A stretch of DNA of 64,000 nt from the NCBI GenBank assembly GCA_025517465.1, contig JAOPKE010000002.1:1-64000 (forward strand). Reading direction: 5' to 3'. Shown in pieces: positions 26,448 to 34,755 of the stretch. The notes under the pieces were generated by a model. It searched no databases. It had not been told where the DNA came from and was given only the letters and a program-made list of their open reading frames with translations. The DNA is from Halobacteria archaeon HArc-gm2. GTDB lineage: Archaea > Halobacteriota > Halobacteria > Halobacteriales > Haloarculaceae. Both the position numbers and the translations under genes were made by a program. The stretch's first letter is position 1. Each line of letters begins with the position of its first letter.

Positions 26448-29114
26448 ATGTCTCAGGAAATCGGTGAGTCTGAAGAAGGGGAGCGGAAGACGCTGCCAAT
26501 CGAGAAGGGATTTCCTATAGAGCGCGTGAACGAGATTGCAGAAAAAGAAGGGAGAGGGATCGCGAAGCGATACTACCGGCCTATATATACAATGCATAAA
26601 TGGTGGGCTCGTCGCCTTGGATGCGTTTTCCGTTCTGTTGCATTGTACAGCCTACTAGATGATCCGGAGATCGTTGACGTGTCGGAGCCGGGTCAAAACG
26701 GAACATTGAGCGACTACACAACTGGTAATGATGAAGTCAAAGATCTGATTGAATCTGTAGATTTGGCTGATCCAGACAGCCTTTGGAAGCTCTATTCAAA
26801 GGATGTCAAAATAAATGGAAAGAAGGTTCTGGATCCGTTTATGGGCGGTGGGACACCGATGGTCGAAAGCTCCCGGTTTGGTGCAACAACAGTAGGGGGA
26901 GATCTGAATCCTGTTGCATGGTTTATTAGTAAGAAAGAGATTGAAACGGGAGACACGGATATAGAGAAGTTGGACGAGGAATTTGATAATCTAAAACAAG
27001 AAGTGTCCGAGGAAATCAAATCATTCTATAAAACACCATGTCCCAATAGCGACGAACATAAAGCAGAGGTAATGAACTACTTTTGGGTTAAGCAGGTTGA
27101 CTGTACTTCTTGCGAGAATTCAGTACCTCTCTTCCGTGATTATCGAGTGGCAAAAGGCAGATACGATAAAGATGGACAGCAGATAGTTCTCTGTCCAGAT
27201 TGTAGCTGCTTTTTTGACGTTAGTGATTGGCAGGGAGAAGTGACATGTGACCATTGTAAACATACATTCGATGCAAGAAGCGGCCCAGCAGGGGGCAGTC
27301 ACTACACTTGCCATGACTGCGGTCAAAAATATGAGATCCTCGATGCAATTGAGGAGCAAGATGGTTTCGATCTGGAGCTGTTCGGGTTAGAATATTTCTG
27401 CGAATCGTGTGACGCACAGGGGCTGGAGAAGTCAGTCACAAAAGGATATAAGCCAGTTGAGGAGTTTGATCGAGAACTTTATCAAGAAGCGGTAAGTGAG
27501 TGGGAATCTCGTGACGATCTAAATGAATACGTGCCGTCAGAAGAGATTCCATTAGGGATAAAAACAGATAGCACTAAATTCAGCGGGAATATTACAGGGG
27601 GGCACAATGTACTCCGACAGGGGTTTACAAAATGGAAGGATATGTTCAACCCCAGACAGCTTCTCAGCTTGTCTAAGTTGTTAAAAGAAATTGATGCGGT
27701 AGAAAATAAGAAATTAAAAGAATATTTCCTGCTTAGCTTCAGCGATTCTCTGCGCGGAAATACGCTGATGGTGAACTATCAAGTTGGGTCAAATGCGATA
27801 ACAAATGTATTTAAGACAAATTCATTCGACCCCCCTAAGAGACCGACTGAGAACAACCCATGGGGGGCAAGTGAAGGAGCGCGTACTTTCCTACGTTCAT
27901 ATGAGCGTTTAAGAGAGGGGGTGAAATACGGGAACGAACCATTCGATAGATATGTAGATGATGATGGAGAGACAGTCAAGTCACCCCCATTCAACACGTC
28001 AGTAGGAGAGGACTCTAGCGTATATCAGGGTGACGTGAGGGACTTAGATCAGCAAGACGAATATGATGCTGTAATAACTGATCCCCCGTACTACGATAAC
28101 GTCATATATTCCGAGTTGTCAGACTATTTTTACGTTTGGCAGAGAATTATACTTAAAGATGAATATGAGTGGTTCAGCCCACCAACAACTCCTAGGGCCG
28201 AGAGTATTGTCGCAAACCCCGCGGAAGGTAAAGGAGCTAGTGAATTCGAGGAGGAAATAAAACAGGCTTTAGATAAGATTCATCAATCCCTGAAACAGGA
28301 CGGAGTCTTGGCGTTTACATATCATCACAGCGGCTCAGAATCTTGGGGGGAGCTACTCCAAGCACTTTGTGATGTTGGGTTTGAAGTCACCGCAGCGTAT
28401 CCAATTACTGCCGACCTCGATCAATTAGTAGAAGGAGAATCCGTATCATTTGACATAATAATCGTCGCCCGTCCTGCCCAGGAACGGGAGCCGATTTCAT
28501 GGAACAGCCTTCGACGGGAAATTTACAGAACTGCTCAGAAAACCCGAACACGTCTTGAAGAGAACCGAGATCTCTCACGGGGTGACATCGGTGTTGTCGA
28601 GATGGGACGGTGTTTCCACGAATATTCGAAGCACCATGGCAAGGTCGAGCGCGCCGGCAAAGAGATGACCGCTAAGGAGGTGGTCGACGAAATCTACGGT
28701 GTCATCCAACACGGCAGTGACATCGGCGAAATCGATGTCTTCCTTGACCTGCTGGAGACGCCGGGCGCGTCCTACGACGACCTCAACAAGCTCACTCGCG
28801 GGACGAACGCAACACCCGAACGAATGGAAGACATGCGACTCTACCGGATGGACGAGGGCTTCAAACTCGGTACGTGGGACGACGAGAAGCGCATCGCCTA
28901 CATACAGTCACGCGTCGACAGCGACGAAGAACTCACCGACCTCGACAAAGCCCAGTTCCTCCGCTACCGCTGGGAACACGGCAAGTCCGTCTCCGAGTAC
29001 CTCGGCAAGTGGGAGATCACCGACGACCTCCGCGAGCTGTGTGAGGGGCTGGCTGACGCGACGGGCGACGACACCTACCGGAACATTCTGGAATCTCGCC
29101 TGAGCGACTACTGA
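26448..29114 (+). CDS. DUF1156 DNA methyltransferase
   Basis: An 888-residue DNA methylase. N-terminal DUF1156: PIEKGFPIERVNEIAEKEG and YRPIYTMHKWWARRLGCVFRS. SAM-binding motif DPFMGGGTPMVE near residue 128; catalytic DPPYYDNV near 545, the type used for adenine-N6 or cytosine-N4 methylation. Between them lies a multi-cysteine zinc module (about 213-330). The first three quarters of the gene are AT-rich, the last about 600 bp GC-rich, so it looks mosaic. I infer it provides self-marking for the DUF499/helicase defence set. Its last codons are duplicated 1.2 kb downstream. Confidence 0.85.
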   Translation: MSQEIGESEEGERKTLPIEKGFPIERVNEIAEKEGRGIAKRYYRPIYTMHKWWARRLGCVFRSVALYSLLDDPEIVDVSEPGQNGTLSDYTTGNDEVKDLIESVDLADPDSLWKLYSKDVKINGKKVLDPFMGGGTPMVESSRFGATTVGGDLNPVAWFISKKEIETGDTDIEKLDEEFDNLKQEVSEEIKSFYKTPCPNSDEHKAEVMNYFWVKQVDCTSCENSVPLFRDYRVAKGRYDKDGQQIVLCPDCSCFFDVSDWQGEVTCDHCKHTFDARSGPAGGSHYTCHDCGQKYEILDAIEEQDGFDLELFGLEYFCESCDAQGLEKSVTKGYKPVEEFDRELYQEAVSEWESRDDLNEYVPSEEIPLGIKTDSTKFSGNITGGHNVLRQGFTKWKDMFNPRQLLSLSKLLKEIDAVENKKLKEYFLLSFSDSLRGNTLMVNYQVGSNAITNVFKTNSFDPPKRPTENNPWGASEGARTFLRSYERLREGVKYGNEPFDRYVDDDGETVKSPPFNTSVGEDSSVYQGDVRDLDQQDEYDAVITDPPYYDNVIYSELSDYFYVWQRIILKDEYEWFSPPTTPRAESIVANPAEGKGASEFEEEIKQALDKIHQSLKQDGVLAFTYHHSGSESWGELLQALCDVGFEVTAAYPITADLDQLVEGESVSFDIIIVARPAQEREPISWNSLRREIYRTAQKTRTRLEENRDLSRGDIGVVEMGRCFHEYSKHHGKVERAGKEMTAKEVVDEIYGVIQHGSDIGEIDVFLDLLETPGASYDDLNKLTRGTNATPERMEDMRLYRMDEGFKLGTWDDEKRIAYIQSRVDSDEELTDLDKAQFLRYRWEHGKSVSEYLGKWEITDDLRELCEGLADATGDDTYRNILESRLSDY

Positions 29115-29117
29115 CGA
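29091..29117 (+). repeat. 27-bp direct repeat, copy 1 (methylase 3' end)
   Basis: Codes the last residues ESRLSDY and stop of the methyltransferase. It matches 30268-30294 at 26 of 27 bases. The two copies bracket the DUF2971 gene. Confidence 0.8.
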
Positions 29118-29134
29118 CAGCTACCGCTTCAATC

Positions 29135-30217
29135 ATGGGGAAATCTCACAAAACACCTGCCAAGAGGGCCGGCAAAAATCCCGTCGCATACCGGGATGAA
29201 CGATGGGCTCTCCCGTCAGATTCGATGGCTATTCGCAGGTACAAGAGCCGGGGGCATTTCAAAACGCTCGTTGAAGACGAAGAACTGTACTTTGGAGCGG
29301 CTCGAAAGTATCACGAAGAGGACTTCGACGACACTGAAGGACAAGCGACAGATGCTACTCGTGAAGCCGAAGTCGCTGGAACGCCCCTATCAGCTTTCGC
29401 ACCAGCCGAATACCTCGAAGACCTCCGCCAAAATTCGATTGGTCGTTTCTTCCTCAATTGTTGGAAACTCGGAAGAGATGAGAACCACCAGCACTGGGAC
29501 GAATTTGGCGAGATTGCTATAGAGACGACGGTCGGGAAATTGCAGGAAGCAATTTCGCACGAGCATCAGCTGTATATGGGAATGGTGCGGTACGTGGATG
29601 ACTTAGTAGAGATTCCCTCTGTTCCAGAAGCTGCCTATTTTTATAAGTTACTGGAATTTGCGAGCGAAAACGAATTCAGAGTCGTACTTGACCGAGACCC
29701 ACTGTTGGTGTTTCAACCGTCAAAAGAACCCCCGGACTGGGACTATGACGATTCACTCAGTGTCGACATTGACGTCGACCAGTTGATCACGCAGGTGATT
29801 GTGCGGCCTTCGGCCGACGATGAGCTGGTCAAATTTGTGCAAGATACACTTGCCGATAACGGTCTTGATGTACCAGTAAAGAGGTCTCGTTTAGATTGGA
29901 ACAGAGATCCTGCACCCTGTCGAATGGTCTATGGAAACCAGAATATCCGACTCATTGCGAAGCATTGGGACAAGTTACTCACTCGTGAGATCGCAAGAAC
30001 AAGCACAGTCTGGGATGGTGTAGATTTGGTTGAGGTCGTCCCCCCGGGACAGGAGACAGAAAACTTTGCTCACTACGAGATTCATCGTTTCAAGAACCCA
30101 GGTGCCCCTGATCCAACATCCTACGGACATGATTACCTGAACTACTCCATTTCGGTTCGACGGTTCAATCAAGATGGTCTCCAAAATGAATGGAAACGTG
30201 GATCTGCATTCAACTGA
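29135..30217 (+). CDS. DUF2971 protein, apparently inserted gene
   Basis: A 360-residue DUF2971-type protein: RRYKSRGHFKTLVEDEELYFGAA at the N terminus, then SIGRFFLNCWKLGRDENHQHWDEFG, which matches the C-F-S-x-x-x-x-x-M-W-x-x-Y-G style motif, and MGMVRY. DUF2971 proteins are frequent cargo in defence islands, with unknown activity. It is more AT-rich than the methylase tail before it. Near-identical 27-bp repeats (29091-29117 and 30268-30294) flank it, indicating that a 1.2-kb segment was inserted at the methylase stop codon. Confidence 0.7.
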   Translation: MGKSHKTPAKRAGKNPVAYRDERWALPSDSMAIRRYKSRGHFKTLVEDEELYFGAARKYHEEDFDDTEGQATDATREAEVAGTPLSAFAPAEYLEDLRQNSIGRFFLNCWKLGRDENHQHWDEFGEIAIETTVGKLQEAISHEHQLYMGMVRYVDDLVEIPSVPEAAYFYKLLEFASENEFRVVLDRDPLLVFQPSKEPPDWDYDDSLSVDIDVDQLITQVIVRPSADDELVKFVQDTLADNGLDVPVKRSRLDWNRDPAPCRMVYGNQNIRLIAKHWDKLLTREIARTSTVWDGVDLVEVVPPGQETENFAHYEIHRFKNPGAPDPTSYGHDYLNYSISVRRFNQDGLQNEWKRGSAFN

Positions 30218-30267
30218 ATTCTTGAACTTCGTCAGCACCGTACGAGATACTTCTGAGCGAACAAGAC

Positions 30268-30294
30268 GAATCCCGCCTGAGCGACTACTGACGA
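30268..30294 (+). repeat. 27-bp direct repeat, copy 2
   Basis: A second copy of the methylase 3' end, including an in-frame ESRLSDY plus stop, downstream of the DUF2971 gene. One mismatch to copy 1. Confidence 0.8.
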
Positions 30295-31007
30295 ACGCTT
30301 ACCTCTGGGATGACGTCATCCCAGACGAAATCCAACTCACCTTCTAATTTCTTGGTATCTGCCGAAGTGACGTTGACGCTCTGTTCAGTCCACTCGATCT
30401 CGTCGAAGACCTCTTTCGTTAGTTCCGGATTCGTCTCTACGACGGGACGAGAGAAATCGCCCTGGTGAGACGTTTCGACCCGAATCGGTTCTGTCTCCCA
30501 GATCTCTCCTGTTTCTTCAATCTCATCCAATGGCTTCCGATCCCCGAACCGAATATCAGTATCACTTCCGTTTGGTGGGGTGGCCTCGGAGTGTACATAG
30601 AACAGGTCAAACTGGGCGGATTCCCCACGGTTCAGGTCAATTCTAGTGGGTGACTCCGACTCATTCCAAGTCGGAACCAAATCGATGACGTATCTCTCCT
30701 GGACGTTTACATCGTGGAACTCGTGCCCATCTGGGCCAAAGTCAGCCACTTTCTCAGTGGTCTCACGAAGACCAACGAACCGAATCCGGGGTTTGCAATT
30801 GGAGGCGACTGACCGTCCTGTATTCGAGATTTCCACTCGGTATTGACCCCACGCCATCGACTCCTCTGGATGCGACTCTCCTTCCTTGAGAACTCCTGAT
30901 GTGAATTCTAGTTCGGGACGAGAGATGAATCGCCAAATCCCCTTCGCACCGAGAGTGGCGACGAGACCGCCAACCGCACCAGAGAGTAACGTTGTTACGA
31001 TGCTCAT
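30285..31007 (-). CDS. Membrane-anchored protein of unknown function
   Basis: About 240 residues from ATG 31007 (a TTG 6 nt upstream is less likely). One N-terminal membrane segment (LLSGAVGGLVATLGAKGIWRFI) is followed by an acidic, strand-rich domain with YRVEISNTGRSVASNCKPRIRF, similar in style to immunoglobulin-like surface domains. Probably anchored at the membrane with the bulk on one side. It converges with the methylase/DUF2971 unit and overlaps the second 27-bp repeat at its 3' end, so its last codons may have been altered by the insertion. Confidence 0.6.
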   Translation of the reverse strand: MSIVTTLLSGAVGGLVATLGAKGIWRFISRPELEFTSGVLKEGESHPEESMAWGQYRVEISNTGRSVASNCKPRIRFVGLRETTEKVADFGPDGHEFHDVNVQERYVIDLVPTWNESESPTRIDLNRGESAQFDLFYVHSEATPPNGSDTDIRFGDRKPLDEIEETGEIWETEPIRVETSHQGDFSRPVVETNPELTKEVFDEIEWTEQSVNVTSADTKKLEGELDFVWDDVIPEVSVRQ

Positions 31008-31257
31008 CTTCAACAGTTCACAACAGCCTCTGCGGTGACAGATATAGTAGGTGGGTTTCGAGTATGGTATCAGCGGATGTTTTCTATGATGGTCGAACAG
31101 AGGTGCCTGCAGGCGATGCTCAATTCACGATCGATTCAATTACTCCAGTCAGGGGGCGTCAAGCCATGTCAGGTCTATGATGGCGTACGCGCAGCGGCCA
31201 AGCATGAGCGTGAACAGGCCGTAGTAGGAATAATCAAAGTTTCAGACCCGGTAAGAG
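31008..31257. other. Gap with no gene recognised
   Basis: Between the membrane protein and the nuclease operon end. I see no convincing small gene, hairpin or repeat. Confidence 0.4.
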
Positions 31258-31920
31258 CTAATTCTCAGTAGCCATCGTAAGTACCTCAGAGACGCCCGCC
31301 TCAACTGTTTCCCGTTCGAGTGACTCAACTATCTCCATCTCCTGTCGAGTACGGTGACTCGGGTACGACTCCCGTTCTTCGTGTCGGCTGGGTAGTTTCC
31401 GGAGGACGTCGTGGAAGTTCACGTCAACGACTTCCAGGATTTCAGGAGACTTCTCGGGCCTTGCTTCGATATTCCACCGCACTCCATCGGTAGTAATCCC
31501 GACCGTGGCTTCCCCCAAGTCGCTCTTCAGGTAGTCTTCCATCTGCTCTTTGCCGTATTCGAATTTGTTCGGAGTCTTCACCTCGCCGATGACGGCACAG
31601 TCCAGGCCGCAGTCGAAGTTCTTGATTGCGAAGTCCGGACGCGTCTTGTCCCACTTCGGGTAGCCATACGGCTGTGCCCAGAACTCGTAGTCGAGGAGTT
31701 CCAGCGTCGGCCAGATGAGATACTGCTCGACGAACCGCTCTGGGTGCTGTCCGAGCTTCTTTCCCTTCAGGTATTTCCCTTCTCTAGCGACGTTAGAGAG
31801 ATGAACCGGGACGTCGCGGCGAGAGAACTCGTCGGCGAAGTTCTCGTAAACCCGAAGGAGCTGCTCCGCAAGCCCGGAATGATCGGTGATGTTGGTCGAG
31901 GTAGTCTTTTCAGAGGTCAT
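31258..31920 (-). CDS. HsdR-N-like PD-(D/E)XK nuclease
   Basis: A 220-residue protein from ATG 31920. Asp96 (TRPDFAIKN) and E113-V-K115 (IGEVKTPNKFEYGKEQMEDYLK) form a PD-(D/E)XK site in the arrangement of type I restriction R-subunit N-terminal domains; VEQYLIWPTLELLDYEFW precedes it as in that family. No motor domain is attached. It follows a small zinc-finger gene with a 4-nt gap and ends a three-gene leftward operon. Likely a restriction or antiphage nuclease working with other proteins of the island. Confidence 0.7.
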   Translation of the reverse strand: MTSEKTTSTNITDHSGLAEQLLRVYENFADEFSRRDVPVHLSNVAREGKYLKGKKLGQHPERFVEQYLIWPTLELLDYEFWAQPYGYPKWDKTRPDFAIKNFDCGLDCAVIGEVKTPNKFEYGKEQMEDYLKSDLGEATVGITTDGVRWNIEARPEKSPEILEVVDVNFHDVLRKLPSRHEERESYPSHRTRQEMEIVESLERETVEAGVSEVLTMATEN

Positions 31921-31924
31921 CGGT

Positions 31925-32296
31925 TCAGAAGTCGTCCCTGTGCTTCTCGTGGAACTCTTCAATTGAGCTGCAGTCGTGGTCGTCGCGACGCGTGATCCAT
32001 CCGCCGAATCGGTATCGTCGCCAGCACTTCTCGCCATCGATGAAGACGGGATTATCGCCAACGTCGGGGTCGAGTCGTATCACGTGCGCCTCGTCTTCCT
32101 TCTCGACGATGGAATCCCGGTCGAGATACTCGTTCCCGTGCTTGGGCCGAGCAGCCTCCTCCGTCACCGCACGTTCGTCGCACGCGTCGCAGACGAAGTT
32201 TGCGTAGTTCGATGCGAAGTTAGGGTCGTAGCTCTCGAACGATTCGCCGCAAATGGCGCACGCTTCCTGTGGTTCTCCCAGGGGATATTCGACCAT
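31925..32296 (-). CDS. Small zinc-finger protein
   Basis: A 123-residue protein with a treble-clef-like pattern CAICGESF ... CDACDE near the N terminus and an acidic C-terminal half (HVIRLDPDVGDNPVFIDGEKCWRRYRFGGW). It lies between a 37-residue zinc-ribbon gene and the nuclease gene, spacings 7 and 4 nt. Probably part of the same functional unit; role unknown. Confidence 0.6.
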   Translation of the reverse strand: MVEYPLGEPQEACAICGESFESYDPNFASNYANFVCDACDERAVTEEAARPKHGNEYLDRDSIVEKEDEAHVIRLDPDVGDNPVFIDGEKCWRRYRFGGWITRRDDHDCSSIEEFHEKHRDDF

Positions 32297-32303
32297 ACTC
32301 GTA

Positions 32304-32417
32304 TCAGTTGATGCTGTAGCCGCAGCTTGGCCAGTCGTAGCCGGTCGCTTGATCGTGCGTACTCATTTTCACTTGGTTGCCACACTCGGGACACCAAGTA
32401 TCGATGTTCTCGAACAT
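32304..32417 (-). CDS. 37-residue zinc-ribbon protein
   Basis: ATG 32417 to TGA 32304. Contains WCPECGNQ and a later SCGY, a minimal zinc ribbon. It heads the operon of zinc-finger and nuclease genes. Easily missed because of its length. Confidence 0.5.
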   Translation of the reverse strand: MFENIDTWCPECGNQVKMSTHDQATGYDWPSCGYSIN

Positions 32418-32434
32418 GTAGACTTTTAAACGCC

Positions 32435-32860
32435 TCAGAGACCGAGCTGCTGCTTGACCCAGTTCTTCCACTCGAACTTGGTATCGTATATCTGGATCAT
32501 CGTCAGCCGTTCCTCTTGTGGGCTACCGTTCGGTGGATGATACTCCACGCGCGGCTTCCCAGCAGGATTGGAGTCGATTAGGTACTCCCCTCCTCTGCGC
32601 CCCTCAATCTCTAGAATCGGACGTCCACCACGACCGAACCCGATTGTCGTCACCTCGTAGGCAGCCTCGTAATCCATCGTCTCGCCAGCCCACTCAACCA
32701 GGTACCGTTCCGGTTCGCTTTGGTCGAGTTTCTCGATGGCGTTCGAGACGCCGTTCGACGTCGGCGCCGGAGACCCATATAGTTCGAAATCGTTCATCTC
32801 GACCGACCCATCGAGATCGTGCTCGTCAGCTCCGTCCTCAGGAGTGCTGTCCCCAGTCAT
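32435..32860 (-). CDS. Hypothetical acidic protein
   Basis: About 141 residues from ATG 32860. No family recognised. Contains PERYLVEWAGETMDYEAAYEV, GGRPILEIEGRRGGEYLI and a C-terminal EWKNWVKQQLGL. The upstream extension of the frame overlaps the divergent helicase promoter and is not coding-like. It is divergent from the SNF2 helicase, so it may be co-regulated with it. Confidence 0.5.
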   Translation of the reverse strand: MTGDSTPEDGADEHDLDGSVEMNDFELYGSPAPTSNGVSNAIEKLDQSEPERYLVEWAGETMDYEAAYEVTTIGFGRGGRPILEIEGRRGGEYLIDSNPAGKPRVEYHPPNGSPQEERLTMIQIYDTKFEWKNWVKQQLGL

Positions 32861-32976
32861 GAAGTCAAACAAATGACCCACTGATAATATAATTTGGCGG
32901 TAACGAGGACAGCTCCAGTCGTTCCACCCACCGCAATGGAGAGGCTTTGACCAGGGGAAACACAGAAACACCTCCG

Positions 32977-34755
32977 ATGAAATGGTGGAAGCAGATGTCG
33001 AGAGAGAATCTCGTGGAGGTAGAGTTCCGCCACGAGGACGAGGATGCGTTACTGGCTGACGCTGGAGAGTCCTCTTCCCTTGTTGAACATCTCCTTTCCG
33101 TTCAGGCGAATCGACTCCAAGCTGGCCAGCCCGACTCCGAACTCCGTTCGCTCTCACACCTCGACGAGGAGAACGTCAAACTCCTCGAACACCAGGTTGA
33201 CGCCGCCCACCGCGCCCTCTTCGAGATGGACGGCAAGGCACTCCTCGCCGACGAGGTCGGTCTCGGGAAGACCATCGAAGTCGGGATGATTCTCAAGGAA
33301 ATGCACTACCGCGGCACTGACGACGCGGTGCTAATTCTCACGCCAGCGCAACTCGCACAGCAGTGGCAGGCCGAGATGCTGGAGAAGTTCGGTCTCGACT
33401 TCACCTGCAACTACGACGACGACTTCGCTGGCTTTGACGCCCACGATCACGTAATCGCCAGCATCGACACCGCCAAGAGCGACCGCCACCGCTCGACCGT
33501 CCTCGCCCGCGACTGGGACGTCCTCGTTCTGGACGAAGCTCATTACGTGAAGAACGAAGACACCGACCGATACGAACTCTTAGAGAAGCTCTCGTACGAC
33601 TACGCGTTCTTCCTCACCGCAACGCCCATCCAGAACGATGTCACCGACCTCTACAACATCATCTCGCTGCTTCGACCGGGACTGTTTGGGACGCGTGAGG
33701 CGTTTCGCAACTACTTCGTCAACAAGTCACAGGAGACGCTGGTCAACCGCAACGAGCTCCAAAACCGTCTCCGGAAGGTGATGATCCGCAACCGCCGTGA
33801 CGAGACGGACATCGACTTCACGCCTCGCAATGTGACGACGCGTACCTTCGAACCCTCACCGGCAGAAAAAGACCTCTACCAGTCCGTGACTGACTACGTT
33901 CGCACGGCCTATGGCGAAGATCAAGGCCAGAAGCTCGTTCTGATGACCCTTCAGAAGGAGGTCGTCAGTAGCCCCGAAGCACTAAAACAGACCGTGGAGC
34001 GGCAACTCGACGTCGAGGACGGGAAGGTCGTCGCTCACGCCGACCAGCTCAATCGAATTCTCGACTGCGTCGACGCGGTGGAGACACCGACGAAGTTGGA
34101 GAGCGTCCAGCGTATTACCAGTGAGGCACGGGAACGCGTGGACAAAGGACGAGTGATCGTGTTCACCCAGTTCCGGGCGACCCAACAAAAGCTGATTGAG
34201 ACATTCGCTGATCAGGGCTACACAACTCATCCCTTCCACGGCGGGCACAGCAGCGACGAGAAGGAGGAAATCGTCGAACGGTTCGAGGAGGAGGGCGGGG
34301 TTCTCGTCTCGACAGACGCCATGAACGAGGGTCGAAACCTCCAGTTCTGCAACGTGATGGTCAACTACGATCTGCCCTGGAATCCGATGAAGGTCGAGCA
34401 ACGCATCGGTCGTATCCATCGCATTGGGCAGGAACGAGAGGTCTACGTGTTCAATATCGCGCTGGAGGATACCATCGAGGAGTACGTCCTTGAGCGACTC
34501 TACCACAAGATCGACCTGTTCCAACAGTCGGTCGGCGAGCTGAGCGAGATTCTGACTCGACTGGAAGAGACGGGGGGCAACTTCGAGGACGAAGTGTTCG
34601 AACGGCTGGTCTCGGCAGATTCGGAAGTCGAGCTGGAGAACGACTTCGACGCAATGGCGATCGACCTGCAGGAACAGCGCGACCTCGCCGACAAGCTCGA
34701 GGACTTCAACAAGGGCGTCTTCGAGGGATTCGACCTGGGGGACAGTGATGACTGA
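32977..34755 (+). CDS. SNF2-family helicase of a defence system
   Basis: A 592-residue SNF2/DEAD-like ATPase. Motif I LLADEVGLGKTIEVGM near residue 91; motif II VLVLDEAHYVKN near 183; motif III FLTATPIQN; C-terminal helicase half with VIVFTQFRATQQKL, STDAMNEGRNLQFCN and motif VI EQRIGRIHRIGQ near 474. No nuclease domain is attached. It overlaps the next gene, which probably provides a DNA- or protein-binding partner. With the DUF499 ATPase and the DUF1156 methylase it matches the helicase-methylase-ATPase combination. ATG 32977 chosen; ATG 32995 also possible. Confidence 0.8.
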   Translation: MKWWKQMSRENLVEVEFRHEDEDALLADAGESSSLVEHLLSVQANRLQAGQPDSELRSLSHLDEENVKLLEHQVDAAHRALFEMDGKALLADEVGLGKTIEVGMILKEMHYRGTDDAVLILTPAQLAQQWQAEMLEKFGLDFTCNYDDDFAGFDAHDHVIASIDTAKSDRHRSTVLARDWDVLVLDEAHYVKNEDTDRYELLEKLSYDYAFFLTATPIQNDVTDLYNIISLLRPGLFGTREAFRNYFVNKSQETLVNRNELQNRLRKVMIRNRRDETDIDFTPRNVTTRTFEPSPAEKDLYQSVTDYVRTAYGEDQGQKLVLMTLQKEVVSSPEALKQTVERQLDVEDGKVVAHADQLNRILDCVDAVETPTKLESVQRITSEARERVDKGRVIVFTQFRATQQKLIETFADQGYTTHPFHGGHSSDEKEEIVERFEEEGGVLVSTDAMNEGRNLQFCNVMVNYDLPWNPMKVEQRIGRIHRIGQEREVYVFNIALEDTIEEYVLERLYHKIDLFQQSVGELSEILTRLEETGGNFEDEVFERLVSADSEVELENDFDAMAIDLQEQRDLADKLEDFNKGVFEGFDLGDSDD

